Part shown: one piece after another, positions 49,312 to 62,010 of the stretch | Numbering within the stretch: the stretch's first letter is position 1 | Layout: each line of letters opens with the position of its first letter | DNA from: Prochilodus magdalenae | Taxonomy: Eukaryota; Chordata; Actinopteri; Characiformes; Prochilodontidae | NCBI GenBank assembly: GCA_024036415.1 | Contig: JAMWET010001225.1 | Location: 149,318 to 213,317 of the forward strand | DNA length: 64,000 nt | Direction of reading: 5' to 3' | The notes under the pieces: model-generated | Told to the model about the DNA's origin: nothing | The model's input: the letters and a program-made list of their open reading frames with translations, nothing else | Database searches by the model: none | Made by a program: the position numbers and the translations under genes

Positions 49312-49771
49312 TGTATATATATATACATAAACTTTGTAATAATGATGTACATGATGTTCCTTGTGCACAGAGCCTTGTATTATAATATGGCATACATGTA
49401 CGATGCTATTTAAATATGAAATAAGTAAAATACTTTATTTATTTATTACACTTAACTTCATATTACAACTAATGATATTAAAACTACTTTGATGCAATAG
49501 TTTATGCACGTTCATACACTCCATTTAGTCTTAACACATTTTTACCATGTATAGTCACCTCCAAATAATTAAAAAATAATTGAATAATTTAAAATAACAC
49601 CTCAATATCTGCCTAATAGCTGAAACCTGTTTTAGTGTAATTGAATTAATGTCTTTTGGAACCTACCATGTGCTAATAAGTCCTAATACTACTGTCCTGG
49701 GAATGCTACTTCATATCATTTTCAGATATTAAAGAATTTAAAAAGTGCATTTCCTGAAGGAAACATGGAAC

Positions 49772-49950
49772 TTACATTATGGCATTTAGCTGATCACATT
49801 CCAGGTTGGCCAATGTGGTGTTAGTCTTGCCCAAAGACTCTTATTGGTGTAACATAGCATAGTCACCCAGACTGGCATTCAAACCCCAATCTCTCATATG
49901 TGGTGGTGGCTCCCTGGCAGGTAGTGGTGTTATCCGCTGAGCTACACCCA
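49772..49950 (-). mobile_element. tRNA-derived SINE, copy 2 (antisense)
   Basis: Reverse complement of the family at 29168. The tail side is ggcatttagctga, the body is agactcttattggtgtaaca, and the tRNA head ends with gctgagctaca. The B-box is degraded (attcaaacccc). Confidence 0.82.
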
Positions 49951-50282
49951 CCACCAATATTGGTTTTAAATGGTTCCCACTTCCTGCTAGGCTGTGGTTG
50001 CTATTGGAGGAGCGAGGGATAAATAAACAACTCGTAGAATTTGGGGATCTACCTTGAGTGGGTACATGCAGTTTAGTGGCTGTAGGTTAATGGAAATGGT
50101 TGGGTTTGGGTGGGATGGTGGGAAAAGAGGGATGGGGAAAAAATAACAAACAGACAAGTGGCGGTGGGCCGGACACTGGACTCAGGGTTGGTTGTCTGTC
50201 CTGAGATCAGAAATGGTGAATCCATAAACAACCATTGCTGCATGGAAACCATCCATCAGATCAAGAAGCTGTATACAAGCAT

Positions 50283-50490
50283 GGTGTGGCTCAGTGAATA
50301 AAACCTCTACCCACCAGGGAGCTACCACACCATCTAGGAGATGGGGGTCCGATTCCCGGTTTGTGTGACTATGCTGTGCTACACCAATAAGAGTCCTTGG
50401 GCAAGACTCCCAACACTACACTGGCCCACCTGTAATATGATTAACCTTGTAAGTCGCTCTGGATAAGAGCGTCAGCTAAATGCCATAAAT
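50283..50490 (+). mobile_element. tRNA-derived SINE, copy 3
   Basis: A-box-like ggtgtggctcagtgaataa, B-box ggtccgattcc near 50346, body ctacaccaataagagtcctt, tail aagtcgctctggataagagc and gtcagctaaatgcc. Same family as 29168-29384. Confidence 0.9.
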
Positions 50491-52529
50491 GTTCCTGATC
50501 ATGCTGAAAAACTGGGAGCACTGGCTAATTCATGCAGCGCACCAGAGGTATTATGTCTGTCATACGTTACTTCATTATATGAACTGTATTCTGCAACATT
50601 GCACTGGAATTGTGTGCTTGCTATTTGGGACACAATACATTGATTTTATTGACAATATCTTTATTGTTCTTGTGGAGCTTTTTTGGCTTATTTGCTCTGA
50701 ATTGAGTGACTTTACTCCACAGCTCATGTCTAGCCCTGAAGTAGCACCAGAACTCTTCTTGAGATGCCTCTGTGCTGTTGTTATGTTAACCTCTCCCTTT
50801 CAGAGTGATGTTGTGGGCTTAGGTCAGTTTTGTGTTGAGCTTCATAAAGCTTCTGGTCAGGAACCAAGAGCAGAGGAAGATCTGGTGTTGGATAAGCATC
50901 GCCGGGCCACATCTCTCCCTAGAAACTTTCGTCTCGGTAAGAGACCTGGCTCGATAAGATTACCCAACAGCCTCTGACTGGGAAGAAAAATGAACTCATG
51001 AACTCTCTACAAACATCCCTCCTAGAACAGGGCTCCCTGGTGAATGCATTAGCAGCTGAAACACAGGGCAGGAGGCCCGAATTTGTTTCTGTTTTGTACT
51101 GACACACTTCTCTCCTGCCTGTTCTGGCATTTCAGGTCAGCCTTAATAGATCCAGAGCCTCATTTTTCACTGAACACAATCCTTACACACTCAGCCGAGC
51201 TCCTGCTGATGGATTTATGTGTAACAAAGGCATGATTTAACGAACCCGGTTCATGAGGTGACCTATATAGAACATAAACTGAAACAATATTGGAACCATT
51301 AAGTGAGAAACGCATCAACCAACAAAAAATTCCACCTCCTCTGTAATCGGAAAATACGTCACTGGAGCTAGCAAGCACGTGAAATCGAATCTGGATGGTA
51401 ATCGTTCATAATTCTCAAGGATGTTTCCTTGACCTTCTGTGCGTTATGCTTGCAACATGCCAGACGAACTCTAGATTTCCTTTGTAATCTATTATTCATA
51501 TGGAAGCGGCAGGAAAGAAGACTGTGGAAGGCAGATCGCTGTTTTCCCTCCCCCCCCACTCATCCCATTCTCAGGGACTATTGTAAGGGCGCACAAATGG
51601 AATGATTGCCCTTTGTTGTGCGCGAAATTTGCCATTCTGTCTTAATGGAAACCAACCTTGTCATTCCAGGCACACCATGCCCAGAGTCAGCCGTGGGTTT
51701 TTTATGTAAGTAACGCTGCGCGGGAATCAAATTAGAATTTAACAGCTTCAGGTATGATTCATCCGCAAATCCATTCAGCGAAGATTAGAAACGGAGGGGG
51801 AGTGGGAATTATAAAGACCATCTCGGCTCTTTCGTCTGCCGCTCATTCTAATTTACCAGGGCATTGTGCCATGCGTGGAGGTTGTCGAACCAGACTTGGT
51901 GGCGCTTTCTCTGAATGCCAGAGTTGCACCCTGCCATCTCCTGAACAGTCAGACTGCCTGCATTACATATGGCCTCATCGTCCACACAGGTGGAGCCCTA
52001 ATCAGTTTAACGTGCTCCAGCTGTGACTGCTAAAGGATTAAATGCTGTAATGATGAGACTCGCTAAATGTGAGATATAGACGTGGCTTGGGCGTTTTGTT
52101 GTTGCCGTGTAATGCTGGAGGGCGGGCGAGGGAACGCGGTGGACTTTGGTCAGGTGGGGGTCGGGGGGTGGGCGGGGGGTGAGACTCTGTTGTGCCTGGC
52201 TGAAGCAGCCTGTGGGTAATTGCCTCATTACACTGCTCATTGGTACTCGTTTTGAAACAGCACAAAGTCTGTGAAAGACCTAGGAAGGACATTGTGCACT
52301 CACAAAGAATTACTTTCATGGCTCTTCTTGGTTTTTACAAGTTGTAGATAAGACACCTAGTATACCAGGAGCCCAAACTTTTCGTCTTGAGAGGCCAAAG
52401 TGCCTTGAGGTTGGTGAGAGGGATAAAAAAGGCAACAATATACAAAAAAGGGAGGCAAGTTCGGAGCTTTTTAAAAGTGTATTTTAAAACATAACTATGA
52501 ATAATTCTATATAGAGAGAATAGAGAATA

Positions 52530-52541
52530 GATGGATGGATG

Positions 52542-52637
<96 letters not shown>
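52530..52637. repeat. GATA microsatellite
   Basis: A few GGAT units, then about 23 GATA units. It is directly joined to a family B transposon end at 52638. Confidence 0.97.
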
Positions 52638-53028
52638 CAGGGGTTGGACAATAAAACTGAAACACCTGGTTTTAGACCACAATCATTTATTAGTATGGTG
52701 TAGGGCCTCCTTTTGCGGCAAATACAGCGTCAGTTCGTCTTGGGAATGGCATATACTGCGTCCTGCACAGTGGTCAGAGGGATTTTAAGCCATTCTTCTT
52801 GCAGGATAGTGGCCAGGTCACTACGCAATGCTGGTGGAGGTTCGTCCTTCTTGGTGGTATGCTGACATTACCCTGGATACCGTGGCTCTTGATACATCAC
52901 AAAGACTTGCAGTCTTGGTCACAGATGCGCCAGCAAGACGTGCACCAACAATCTGTCCTTATTTGAACTCTGGTATGTCACCCATAATGTTGTGTGCATT
53001 GCAATATTTTGAGCAGAACTGTGCTCTC
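52638..53028 (-). mobile_element. Family B deletion derivative, right end missing
   Basis: The left terminus caggggttggacaataaaac is inserted at the TA of a GATA repeat. The element keeps the full left segment (ttttgcggcaaatacagcgt) and the minus-strand transposase N-terminus ([20 protein letters not shown]). It then stops abruptly at about 53028, where a SINE-like repeat begins. The second terminal repeat is lost. Confidence 0.88.
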
Positions 53029-53285
53029 TCACTCACCTTCTAAGATGCTTATTCTCCTGGTGTATTCTCCACTAGAGGCTATCAGGAGACAGGAAACACC
53101 CTGGACATGTCACCAATCCGTCACTCAGCAGTGAGCAACATTCTATCAAATCAACATGAGCTACACCTGAGGGCAGCCCTGTAGTAGAAACCTTAAAAGT
53201 CTGCAGTGAGAACAAAACTGGGGTGTTATTGTGTTAATTTCTCGCATATACCTTTTTACAACAAGTAAAGAGATTTTTTATGATT

Positions 53286-53340
53286 TAATATGATTGACCT
53301 TGTAAGTCGCTCTGTATAAGAGCGTCAGCTGAATGGAATG
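53286..53340 (+). mobile_element. tRNA-SINE tail fragment
   Basis: Only the 3' tail (gaccttgtaagtcgctctg, agagcgtcagct) of the SINE family at 29168 remains. Confidence 0.65.
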
Positions 53341-55829
53341 TTAAGATGCTAGGTATGTTTATAGTGACCTGTGCTGAAGTTACGATTCAGTTGGCTGTTG
53401 ACTCTCGTCTCCTCATTTTAAAATGATGCTCTGTTAATTTTCCAGAGTTTTAGTTTAATCAGAAGATACTAACATATCAAATCCAATTCCATCCTCTAAC
53501 CGTTCCACTATGAGGCCTTTGTTTATGATTCTTTGTCTTAATAGCAAGAAACATGCACGGTTATGTCATGCACACGCTCTGACAATGCAACTATTTTCAG
53601 CCTTTGGCCAGTAAGTTGGCTTTTTTATGTTACTATAGGTTGTTTTTATAGGTTGTTTTTATTGTGAAATGTTTTTTGCTGTGTCATTTTAGCTATTCAT
53701 ACCCATACAGGCAGTGTGTTTATGATTAAACTACCAAAACTTAAAGCTGTTTAGAGCACAAAGTTCTTCACAGGTCTAGCCTCTTTGTTTTGTGTTCAGA
53801 GTGCACCAGATTTAACTTTCAAATTTACAAAATTTCCTTCTGAGGGAACACATCCCCGCATGCCCAACAGGGCCCAAGCGAGGTCCACCCATCATAGTCT
53901 AAAAAGTCCTACAGGAAACACAGAATTGCGTAGCCAAATGACGGCAATAATTCACCTTTTACAGGTTACATGCATTTCCTGTGCCTAATGGGCCTTGAGC
54001 AGTGATCTTGCCAAAAGGCCCTGTGGCAGTTGTAGGCGCTCTGCCACATCCCGTTGGTTGGATGCACTTGTTGCATAATTGACAGGCCTGTTCTATGGTA
54101 ATAAATAGAGAGGGGGAGGTTGGGGAGAAGTAGATACTCAGCGTCTGCTGATCAGCCTCCTGCTGGCAGCCAGTGCATTATGTAGGTTAATGGACAGACG
54201 ACCTTTTTCTAGTTCTCGCGGATGCTATTGAGTTGATTGGAGGGAAAAAAACAGGAGGAAAAAAGAATAATTAAGAACTGAAATAATGTGATGTTCTGGA
54301 GCGTCGTTTCTTATCGTGATGTAGGTCACGAGTACTTAATTAAGCTTGATTAATCAAAAACTCCTCAGTTAAAGTCAGTCTTTTTGGAGAGTCAGTAATT
54401 TGTATGAATATGATGCATATTTGAAATTCTCCTACTAGGGTCTCTCCTATGATAGGACCACAGCACTCCCACTGAGATGCAATTTTTGCCACATAAATCT
54501 GTTTATACGTTAATTTATTTGGGTGCAGTCAGGTCCACTTTTATTGTTTGGTTTTTAATGGAACTGTAATTATCAGATCAATTAATTGCTAGACATTCTA
54601 ATTAAAACTGTAACCAATTGTGACAGCTCAGTATTGCTTTGTCATTAGTATCTGTGGCATTTACTCCATAAGCATAGAACGTTTATTAATCTTTGTCATG
54701 TCGTTAGTGTTTTCTAACAACATGTAATGTCAAATTCCAGTCCAGTATCACCCCAAATGCAGAGGAGCCCTGGCTATGTAGGGTTTAGTCCCTTTGGGAT
54801 TGTCTTGGTGCAGTCCATGAAGCAGGAGTCCACACTTCTCTTAACACATGTAGACTCACAATGGTAGCTGTAAGAGGCAGGTGGAGTGTAAAATTAAAAG
54901 CTGGATGAAAGCATATCTCAGACGACGGGATATGTTCGAAAGCTCTCAATAGCTTGGTAAAGGAAGAAAGAGAAGGAGAGAGATGGGCCCTCTAAGAGAA
55001 ACCCCGCTGCCCATCACAATATGACCGAAGGAGCTACGCGTCAAGGTTTGAATGTGGATCTCAAAGGCAGCACTTTGCTGTTGTCTGCAGTCCATAAGGG
55101 GAATGTGGTGGAGGGTGAATACGACAGGCTGTGCACAGATGGGTTTGTCCATTGTCAGTGATGTGGCTTATCTGCTCAGCAAGAAATCTAAAGTAGTTTG
55201 CGTCAGGAAGGAATGTAGTCTCAGCGTTTATCTAGGGGGGTCACAATACGTTGTGGCATTGCGACGTTGTGATGCAGTGTTAGTGGTGTTACAAAGCATT
55301 GTTTTCCTCCTAGTGCAACTGCATCACTTGTAAAATGGAAGTACTGAACACTGAATCCAATACATTGTTCAAGAAAGCAAACCAGACACACTGAACATCA
55401 AAAAAAAACACTGTACTCAGAAGGAATCAGTTGACAGGAAGGAAAGTTGGTGGGTAGGTTTGATATTGTGAGACATGCAAATGGTGTACGTGTCACGCCT
55501 ATTCTCTGTACCTGGCAGACTATGTTAGGTTGTTGTGGTGTGTGTGCTTTCTATTCCCCCCTGCGCTGTTGTGTTGGTAGCTTCCTTCGCAAGCGAAGCT
55601 AACCTCGGAGAAGAGTTCAAAAGCAATTCGAGCAGTTGGAAGAGTTGGAGAGTGGTCGCATCATATGATCCAGGAAGCAAGACGATCTTATCAATGTTTT
55701 GCACGCCATGCTGGTCATGTTGATATGACCATAGAATAGAAAGCAGTGGTTAGAAAAGTCCCACACTAGCAACGTGAAGGATCTGTGAGACCTATACGAA
55801 CCATGGCAAACAGATTAATGTTTTTTGTC

Positions 55830-56060
55830 ATACATCACTCCACCTCCGCCCCTACTGCAAAATCTGCAGGAACTGTGTGTGAATATTCATGCTGCATGGG
55901 ATGAATTATCACATGACACCATTAGGAACCTCTACAACTCAATGCTGAGATGTCTTTGCGTTAGCAAACATGGCGTCCTGACCTCATACTGAGAGACACT
56001 ACTTCTGTATGTGTAGCTTAATAAATATGATCCATATCAGTGTAAATTTATCATCATTAA
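55830..56060 (+). mobile_element. Family A 3' fragment
   Basis: Encodes the C-terminal transposase-like phrase HAAWDELSHDTIRNLYNSML (about 55885-55950), followed by gagacactacttctgtatgtg and aataaatat. It is parallel to 5030-5190 and the inverse of 15490-15600. It lies just upstream of a family B copy. Confidence 0.7.
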
Positions 56061-56114
56061 TTGTTCATAACTTTTATCTTCTGTCCTAGTAGCACTGAAA
56101 TATATTGTGATATA

Positions 56115-56582
56115 CAGGGGTTGGACAATGAAACTGAAACACCTGTCATTTTAGTGTGGGAGGTCTCATGGCTAAATTGGACCAGCCTGGTGGCCAATCT
56201 TCATTAATTGCACATTGCACCAGTAAGAGCAGAGTGTGAAGGTTCAGTTAGCAGGTAAGAGCACAGTTCTGCTCAAAATACTGCAATGCACACAACATTA
56301 TGGGTGACATACCAGAGTTCAAAAGAGGACACATTGTTGGTGCACGTCTTGCTGGCGCATCTGTGACCAATACATTTGTGATGTATCAAGAGCCACGGTA
56401 TCCAGGGTAATGTCAGCATACCACCAAGAAGGATGAACCTCCACCAGCATCACGTAGTGACCTGGCCACTATCCTGCAAGAAGAATGGCTTAAAATCTCT
56501 CTGACCACTGTGCAGGTCTTGTATATGTCATTCCCAAGACGAACTGACACTGTATTGGCCGCAAAAGGAGGCCCTACACCAT
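56115..56582 (+). mobile_element. Family B deletion derivative, right end missing
   Basis: Starts caggggttggacaatgaaac after TA. The plus-strand frame from about 56299 begins [20 protein letters not shown] and then shifts, because the ACAGCAAGTCTTTG segment is shortened. The copy ends at ggccctacaccat (56582) without the expected inverted terminus. It has the opposite orientation to the copies at 48822 and 52638. Confidence 0.88.
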
Positions 56583-56887
56583 CATGCAAAAAACAGAATG
56601 TGAATTGGTTGTGTTTTTGTTGGGTTGTGTTAAATACATGTGACATACATACAAATGAAAGATAGCAGAAAACACATTTACTGACACATGCAAAATACGT
56701 TGTACCGTTTCATTTTGGAACGGACCTTCTCCTGCACATCACACAAAAATGGCAGTCTATGGTTGGTTGCTTTGTGTATCCGTGAAATGGCCCATTCTAG
56801 AAGACTAGAAGGTATGCAGTATCACCTCTGTATGAGACTTGTAATGTCTTTGTATAGTATAGCTTTAACATTACCCTTCACTGGAAC

Positions 56888-57480
56888 TACAGTTCCTGAA
56901 AAACAGCCTCAGACAATATCACTCCTCCACCAAACTGTACTGTTGGCACTGTGCATTCTGGTAGGTGGAGTTCTCCTGGCATCTTCCAAGCCCAGATTCG
57001 TACCATGAAACTGCCAGATAGTGAAGCGTGATTGTGCATACTGATCTTAGGCTTGTGTGCTGTCGCTCGGCCATGCAAACCCATTTTAGGAAGCTCCTGA
57101 CACACTGTTGTGCTGCTGATGTTGCTTCCAGAGGCAGTTTGGAACTCTGTAGTGAGTGATGCAACAGAGGATTTTACATGGTACACGCTTCAGCACTTGG
57201 CGGCCCCGCTCTGTGAGTTTGCATGGTCTAAGGCTTTTTTGGCTGAGCTGTTGTCGCTCCAAGATGTTTCCATTTCACAATAATGGCATTTGCAGTTGAG
57301 CAGTGCAGATCCAGCAGGGCAGAAAGTTAACAAACTGACTTGTGGCAAGGGTAGCATCCTCCGACAGTGCCATGTTTAAAGTCACTGAGCTCCATTTTAC
57401 TGCCCGTCTGTTTGTCTATGGCTGTGTTTTAATGGATTGACTTAATACACCTGTTAGCAGCGGGTACGGCTGATGCTCCT
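56888..57480 (-). mobile_element. Tc1 fossil, same family as 5963-8682
   Basis: On the minus strand degraded transposase blocks appear in order: LTERGRQVLKRV (about 57215), HYRVPNCLWKQ (about 57155), NGFAWPSDSTQA (about 57085), SRFTIWQFHGTNLGL (about 57025) and ending at VVWRSDIV/GCFS (about 56925). The 5' leader near 57380-57480 (agtgactttaaacatggcac, gactgaattcagga) parallels 6060-6100. Many stops and frameshifts are present. No intact termini found. Confidence 0.72.
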
Positions 57481-58368
57481 GAATTCAGTCTTTACGGTGG
57501 GATGTTTGTGTACACGGTTCTCTTTTTTGTTTTAGAGTTTTGGCAGCTTTTTCATAGCTATATGGAATGCACAGTGTTTGTGAAATATAGCTGCCAGCAA
57601 GGCTTTAAAACGCTTTGGATTTGCCTCACTTGTGTTCTGATCTTTCCAACCCTTTTTTTTTTTTTTTACAAAATGGAGGCCAGTACAGACATTTGTGGTT
57701 TCGCTGTGGGAAGGTGTTTGGATGTCCGTCTGTGCAGTAGCGAGGTTGATTCCCTTGAGTGCTCCGCTTCTCCCCGGCTGGTGTGACCCTGGGGGCCAAG
57801 TTCAGCAGACACAAGGAGAAATATTCTCTCTGTCACAGTGCCACATTATTTTCAGTTCCCCAGCTGCTGCCTAATCTGTGCCACAGCCTTTTCATATGTA
57901 CCGATGCATATTTCACAATAGCACGCTTGTATTATGGATTCTTGGCTGCAACAGTCTTAATATAGTTTCTTATTGTTGGTGGAAAGGGAATCATTTTATT
58001 ATCTGTCATTGTCATAAGCACTGACTTTGCATTTTGAGCAGCTCGCAGTGCATCCCGCCAACACGGAGCAGACCTTTTTGAATGCGCCTCTCGATGCACC
58101 GCATCTCAAAGGCGCCATATTGATTTGTTTCCTGCGAGAGTCTTGTCGGCTGTCCCAGCTCTATTAATATCCCGTCTGGCTCGTTTAAACAACTTTGTAA
58201 CTAGTAACAGATCCCTCCACCCTTGGAGGTGGAGGCGGGCCTTGCAAGTAGCAAGCTGTTATCCAGACGTGCACCAGTCAAAATATTCCCCGGATGTTTT
58301 CTAGTCCTCCTATAATAGAATGTGTTCCAGAGCTATGGTAAAAGTGGTGACTGACATGGTTGAGCAGT

Positions 58369-58552
58369 CATGGTCTGGCGGTTAGGGACCCAGCCTTGTA
58401 AGCAGAAGGTCGCCAGTTCGATCCTCTGAACTGACAGGACATGACCGAAGTGCCCTTGAGCAAAGCATCTATCCCCTAGGTGCTCTCTGGGTATCATAAA
58501 TATGGTGCACTGCTCTCCATGTGTCACTGTATGGATGGATTAAATGCAGAGG
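58369..58552 (+). mobile_element. tRNA-derived SINE, second family
   Basis: The head tggtctggcggttagggacc (A-box-like) and ggtcgccagttcgatcc (B-box) are followed by cttgagcaaagcatctatcc, a ggtgctctctgggtatcata block and tggatggattaaatgcagag. This differs in body and tail from the SINE at 29168 and resembles a common teleost tRNA-SINE. Confidence 0.85.
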
Positions 58553-61500
58553 TCTGGTTTTGAATTTTAGATATGTAATTTAATCCGTGGGCACAATATA
58601 AAAGTGTTTTTCACTCAGGAGACTCCCTGCCCTGCACATTTTAGCACTTTCCCATCTCCCAACGCACCTAATACAACTCATCAGCTCATTAACAAACTCT
58701 TTCAGAGCCGCAGGGGGCGTGTTTGTTGAAGCAGGGGATCCACTTAAGTGTGCAGGGCAGGGTGCCTCCAGGACCAGGTTGAGAAACACTTCTGTACACC
58801 ACCACACTTTTCTTTACATAAGACTCACCACCACTCCACCATCAACTCACCAGAAACAGTCACATAGCCGAAGGTGTGACTGTTGATTAGAATTAATAGT
58901 GCGGCAGTGTGGCTAACACCATGGCTAACTAATACCATGATTTACACGGCGGCTAATGCAGTGGCTAACACAGTGGTTACTATAGCATGTGAAAACAGAG
59001 AATAGAAGTGAGATGCAGTAATGCTGTGAAAAACATCAGGGTATGTGGTTACAATCTTCTTAATATCCAGTATGACCTTTTTTTACACTGGTTAACAGCA
59101 ACTAAACTAGGTGAAGAATTTCTAACAAGTCCAGATTGTTAAATATTGGTTGAAATTTTGATTCTGTGTGTGCGTTTCAACTGTGCGTTGTGTTGCGGTT
59201 GCTCTGCAGACAATCAAGGTTATTGACCTCAAATCAAGCAGTTTATGCTCTCTTAACATGAGAAGATACTGTAAGATAAAATCATAATAAAATAATAATA
59301 AATTCTTCTGTAATATGAATTTGTGAAAAATCTAGACCTATTATTAAAGACAGGAACTTTCTGTAATACAGCCCCAGGTCGTCTTTGGTAGTGCAGGAGA
59401 ACATGTGAGCTAGTGGGTCTAGGGTTGTGCAGAGACTATCTGAGAGGAGTTTATAGAAGAAACAGCCCATTAAACATTGGACTGTTGAAACAAAGTTGAA
59501 ACCACATATCTGACTGTATTCAAACACATTTTAGACATCCACGGACGAACATTGTTTACTGGGAGGTGATGTATTTTAACGCAACATCAACTTATATATA
59601 TATACAAATGGCATCCTCTCATCCTGTATCTCATCTGGAAATGTTATGGGATGCTTTTAAAAGTCAGTAATTCTGCCCAGCTTTATGAAAGTGGAATTTA
59701 ACAAGAAGCCGCTCGAGGAGGAGGAAAGATGTGTAGCTCCAGTTCTCCTGATATGAGAAAGGTTGCTGTGCCTTAAACATTCATAATAAATAATGCATTA
59801 CACATTATTTACTACTTTATAAAAAAGTAATGCATTAGTTTACATATTTACCCCCTGTAAACAGAAATCCTTTGTACTGCTCATTACATTACAATAGCTT
59901 CTTTATCACTTTTGGGCATACATTGACTCGAGCAGACCATTACTTGTCTGTGGCAAGCACACATCCGGTGTGTTCCTAGTAAAATAAAAGTTCTAGAGAG
60001 AAAGGCTTGTGTTTAATTATATTTTTGTTGTAGAGACGATAACTCCATGCTAGAATGCCTTCTTGCATTCGACATCCTATGTATAGCGAGAACACTGTCC
60101 CTTTTCTTCCATCTACTAGTAGGAACAGACACCTAATCACCAATACAGCAGCCCCCCCCATGCTGTTATTACAAATTGGGAGAGATAAAGCAATGTTACA
60201 CCCCTGCTCAGTGTTTGATATCTGTTGGGATAGTCACTACAATCAGTTTTGCTTCTAGCGTTAGCTGTTGCTTGCACATGACCCCGTATAACTGATCACC
60301 AACTCTATATGGGCAATGAATGACCTCTGGCTGCTTTGGTACGTTGTGTCGCTGCCGGTGTAAATGCAGTAACTGTAGTAACTGTGATGTGAGTACTAAG
60401 TTTAGGAACAGTAACATTACTAGTGTTACAGACAAGTGTGCTAGTCTAAAGATGCAGCATGTAAGATTTTAGTTTAAAACATTCCAGATCAACCAAAATT
60501 ACTACAGTATCAACAGAAAGTGAAGAAATAACAATTTTACAGGTAGGGCAGAGACATCAGCGTGTTGTGTTGCAGAAATATCTTCTGAAGTTAGCATGCT
60601 AACCAGCTAGCTCCAGCCAGTGCTGTTGTATATCACCACTTCGTACCTCAAGTACTGCACCGACAGTGTATTCTAACCTCTTGTCCATCATGTTGAGGGT
60701 ACTACTCCTGGTTAGATCATTTAAAGACCATTTTGACTTACATTAAACCCTGTATACCAGGGATTACTTTTTTCCAGCTAGTCATAAAAAACTTTAGCTC
60801 ACTGTTATTATCCTTTCAGAGGGCATACAAAATGGATAGTGGGCTGCTATTTTATTAGGAATGCACTGATATGGGAATAGCAGGCAGGACCCAATACCAG
60901 TGATAGCATCAATACAGCAAATGCATAAATGGAGACTACATCTATCTGGATGACATTAGAGAGAAATCCAGTATTGATTTACAGTTTTTGTATTACTGTG
61001 TAATTACAGACTGTAAATTGTAAGTTTATTCTGAAAGCTAAATCTGAATCATATTCGTCTGATCTCGACTGTATCAAATTTTACCTCAGTCCTGAACAAG
61101 AGGCGAAGGGTGCACATGCTGAACAACACTACAAGCGTAGTTGTGAACAGTAGGGATTGTATTAGCCTTCTGTGGAGCACTTCGGAATGTAAGATCCTGC
61201 TGTGCATGGTGAGAGCTTCGTCAGCTATATGTGAAGACTAAGTCTTCCAGCAGCTTACACCGTCGCTGCTGAGTTCAGTTCCTGCAAGAGATTCAAGCAT
61301 GAAAATATTTAATTAAACTTGAGGAAGCCAGTCATGCATCAGATATGGGGAGGAAGGTGCCTTGGGGGCAGTCGTGCTGAAGTCCCAGACTCTTTATGCT
61401 GTCCCACTGCCCCTCGTCCCTTTGGACTCAGCAGCATGTAGAAATTCAGGCATGGCACTCCGTCATCATCACCTCCAAACTGCTGATCATCTATGCTCAC

Positions 61501-61776
61501 TAATGTTAACTCTCTAAACTCCAGTTATACGTTTTGTTTTACTGTTTAAACCTGTAAACTATTAAATATGAAGAGCTTCATTCAGAAACTAAGTAACTAT
61601 GGAGGTAATGATGTTTAATGTGTGTTTATAAAACACATTTTTATTTCTCTATTATTAATAATAGGTAGTTTTATTTATAATTGATGTATGTGTGAAGCCC
61701 CCTCTTTACATCTCAGAAAACTGTAGAAGGTGGTCTTTTAGTGCATTCAGAACTAAACCCTTCATGTACACCATGA

Positions 61777-62010
61777 ACAGTACTGTGCAAAAGTTTAAGC
61801 TTTATCTCAGTAATGCCTGCACAGCTTCACATCCCTTTAGACTTTCGTTGCATTGAGTTGTCTTCTCACCGTGTAGCAAAACACCTGGTTTTTCAGATCT
61901 GGAGCAGGAGTGGAGCTTGATTTGCTTTCAGAGATGTGCTATTTATCTGATGGTGACAGTGTTGGTGGCCTACCAGGTCACAGTTTTACACCTCCTTCCC
62001 TTTGATTTTC
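61777..62010. repeat. Degenerate dispersed repeat
   Basis: Begins gtactgtgcaaaagttta. It contains gagcaggagtggagcttga and ggcctaccaggtca, which recur at 39402-39460 (gaagcaggagtggagcttga, ggtctaccaggtc) and partly at 19722. An old transposon family without coding remains. Confidence 0.4.

Noticed and set aside
50489..50977. 162-codon plus-strand open frame
   Set aside because: No family motif. It starts inside the tail of a SINE and crosses ordinary intronic sequence, so its length is plausible by chance.
57502..57786. 94-codon frame with a hydrophobic start
   Set aside because: Leu/Phe-rich because of a T-rich stretch. No splice or motif support.
58369..58437. Possible tRNA gene with a perfect-looking B-box
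   Set aside because: It continues into a SINE-type body and lacks a proper acceptor stem. Annotated as a SINE.
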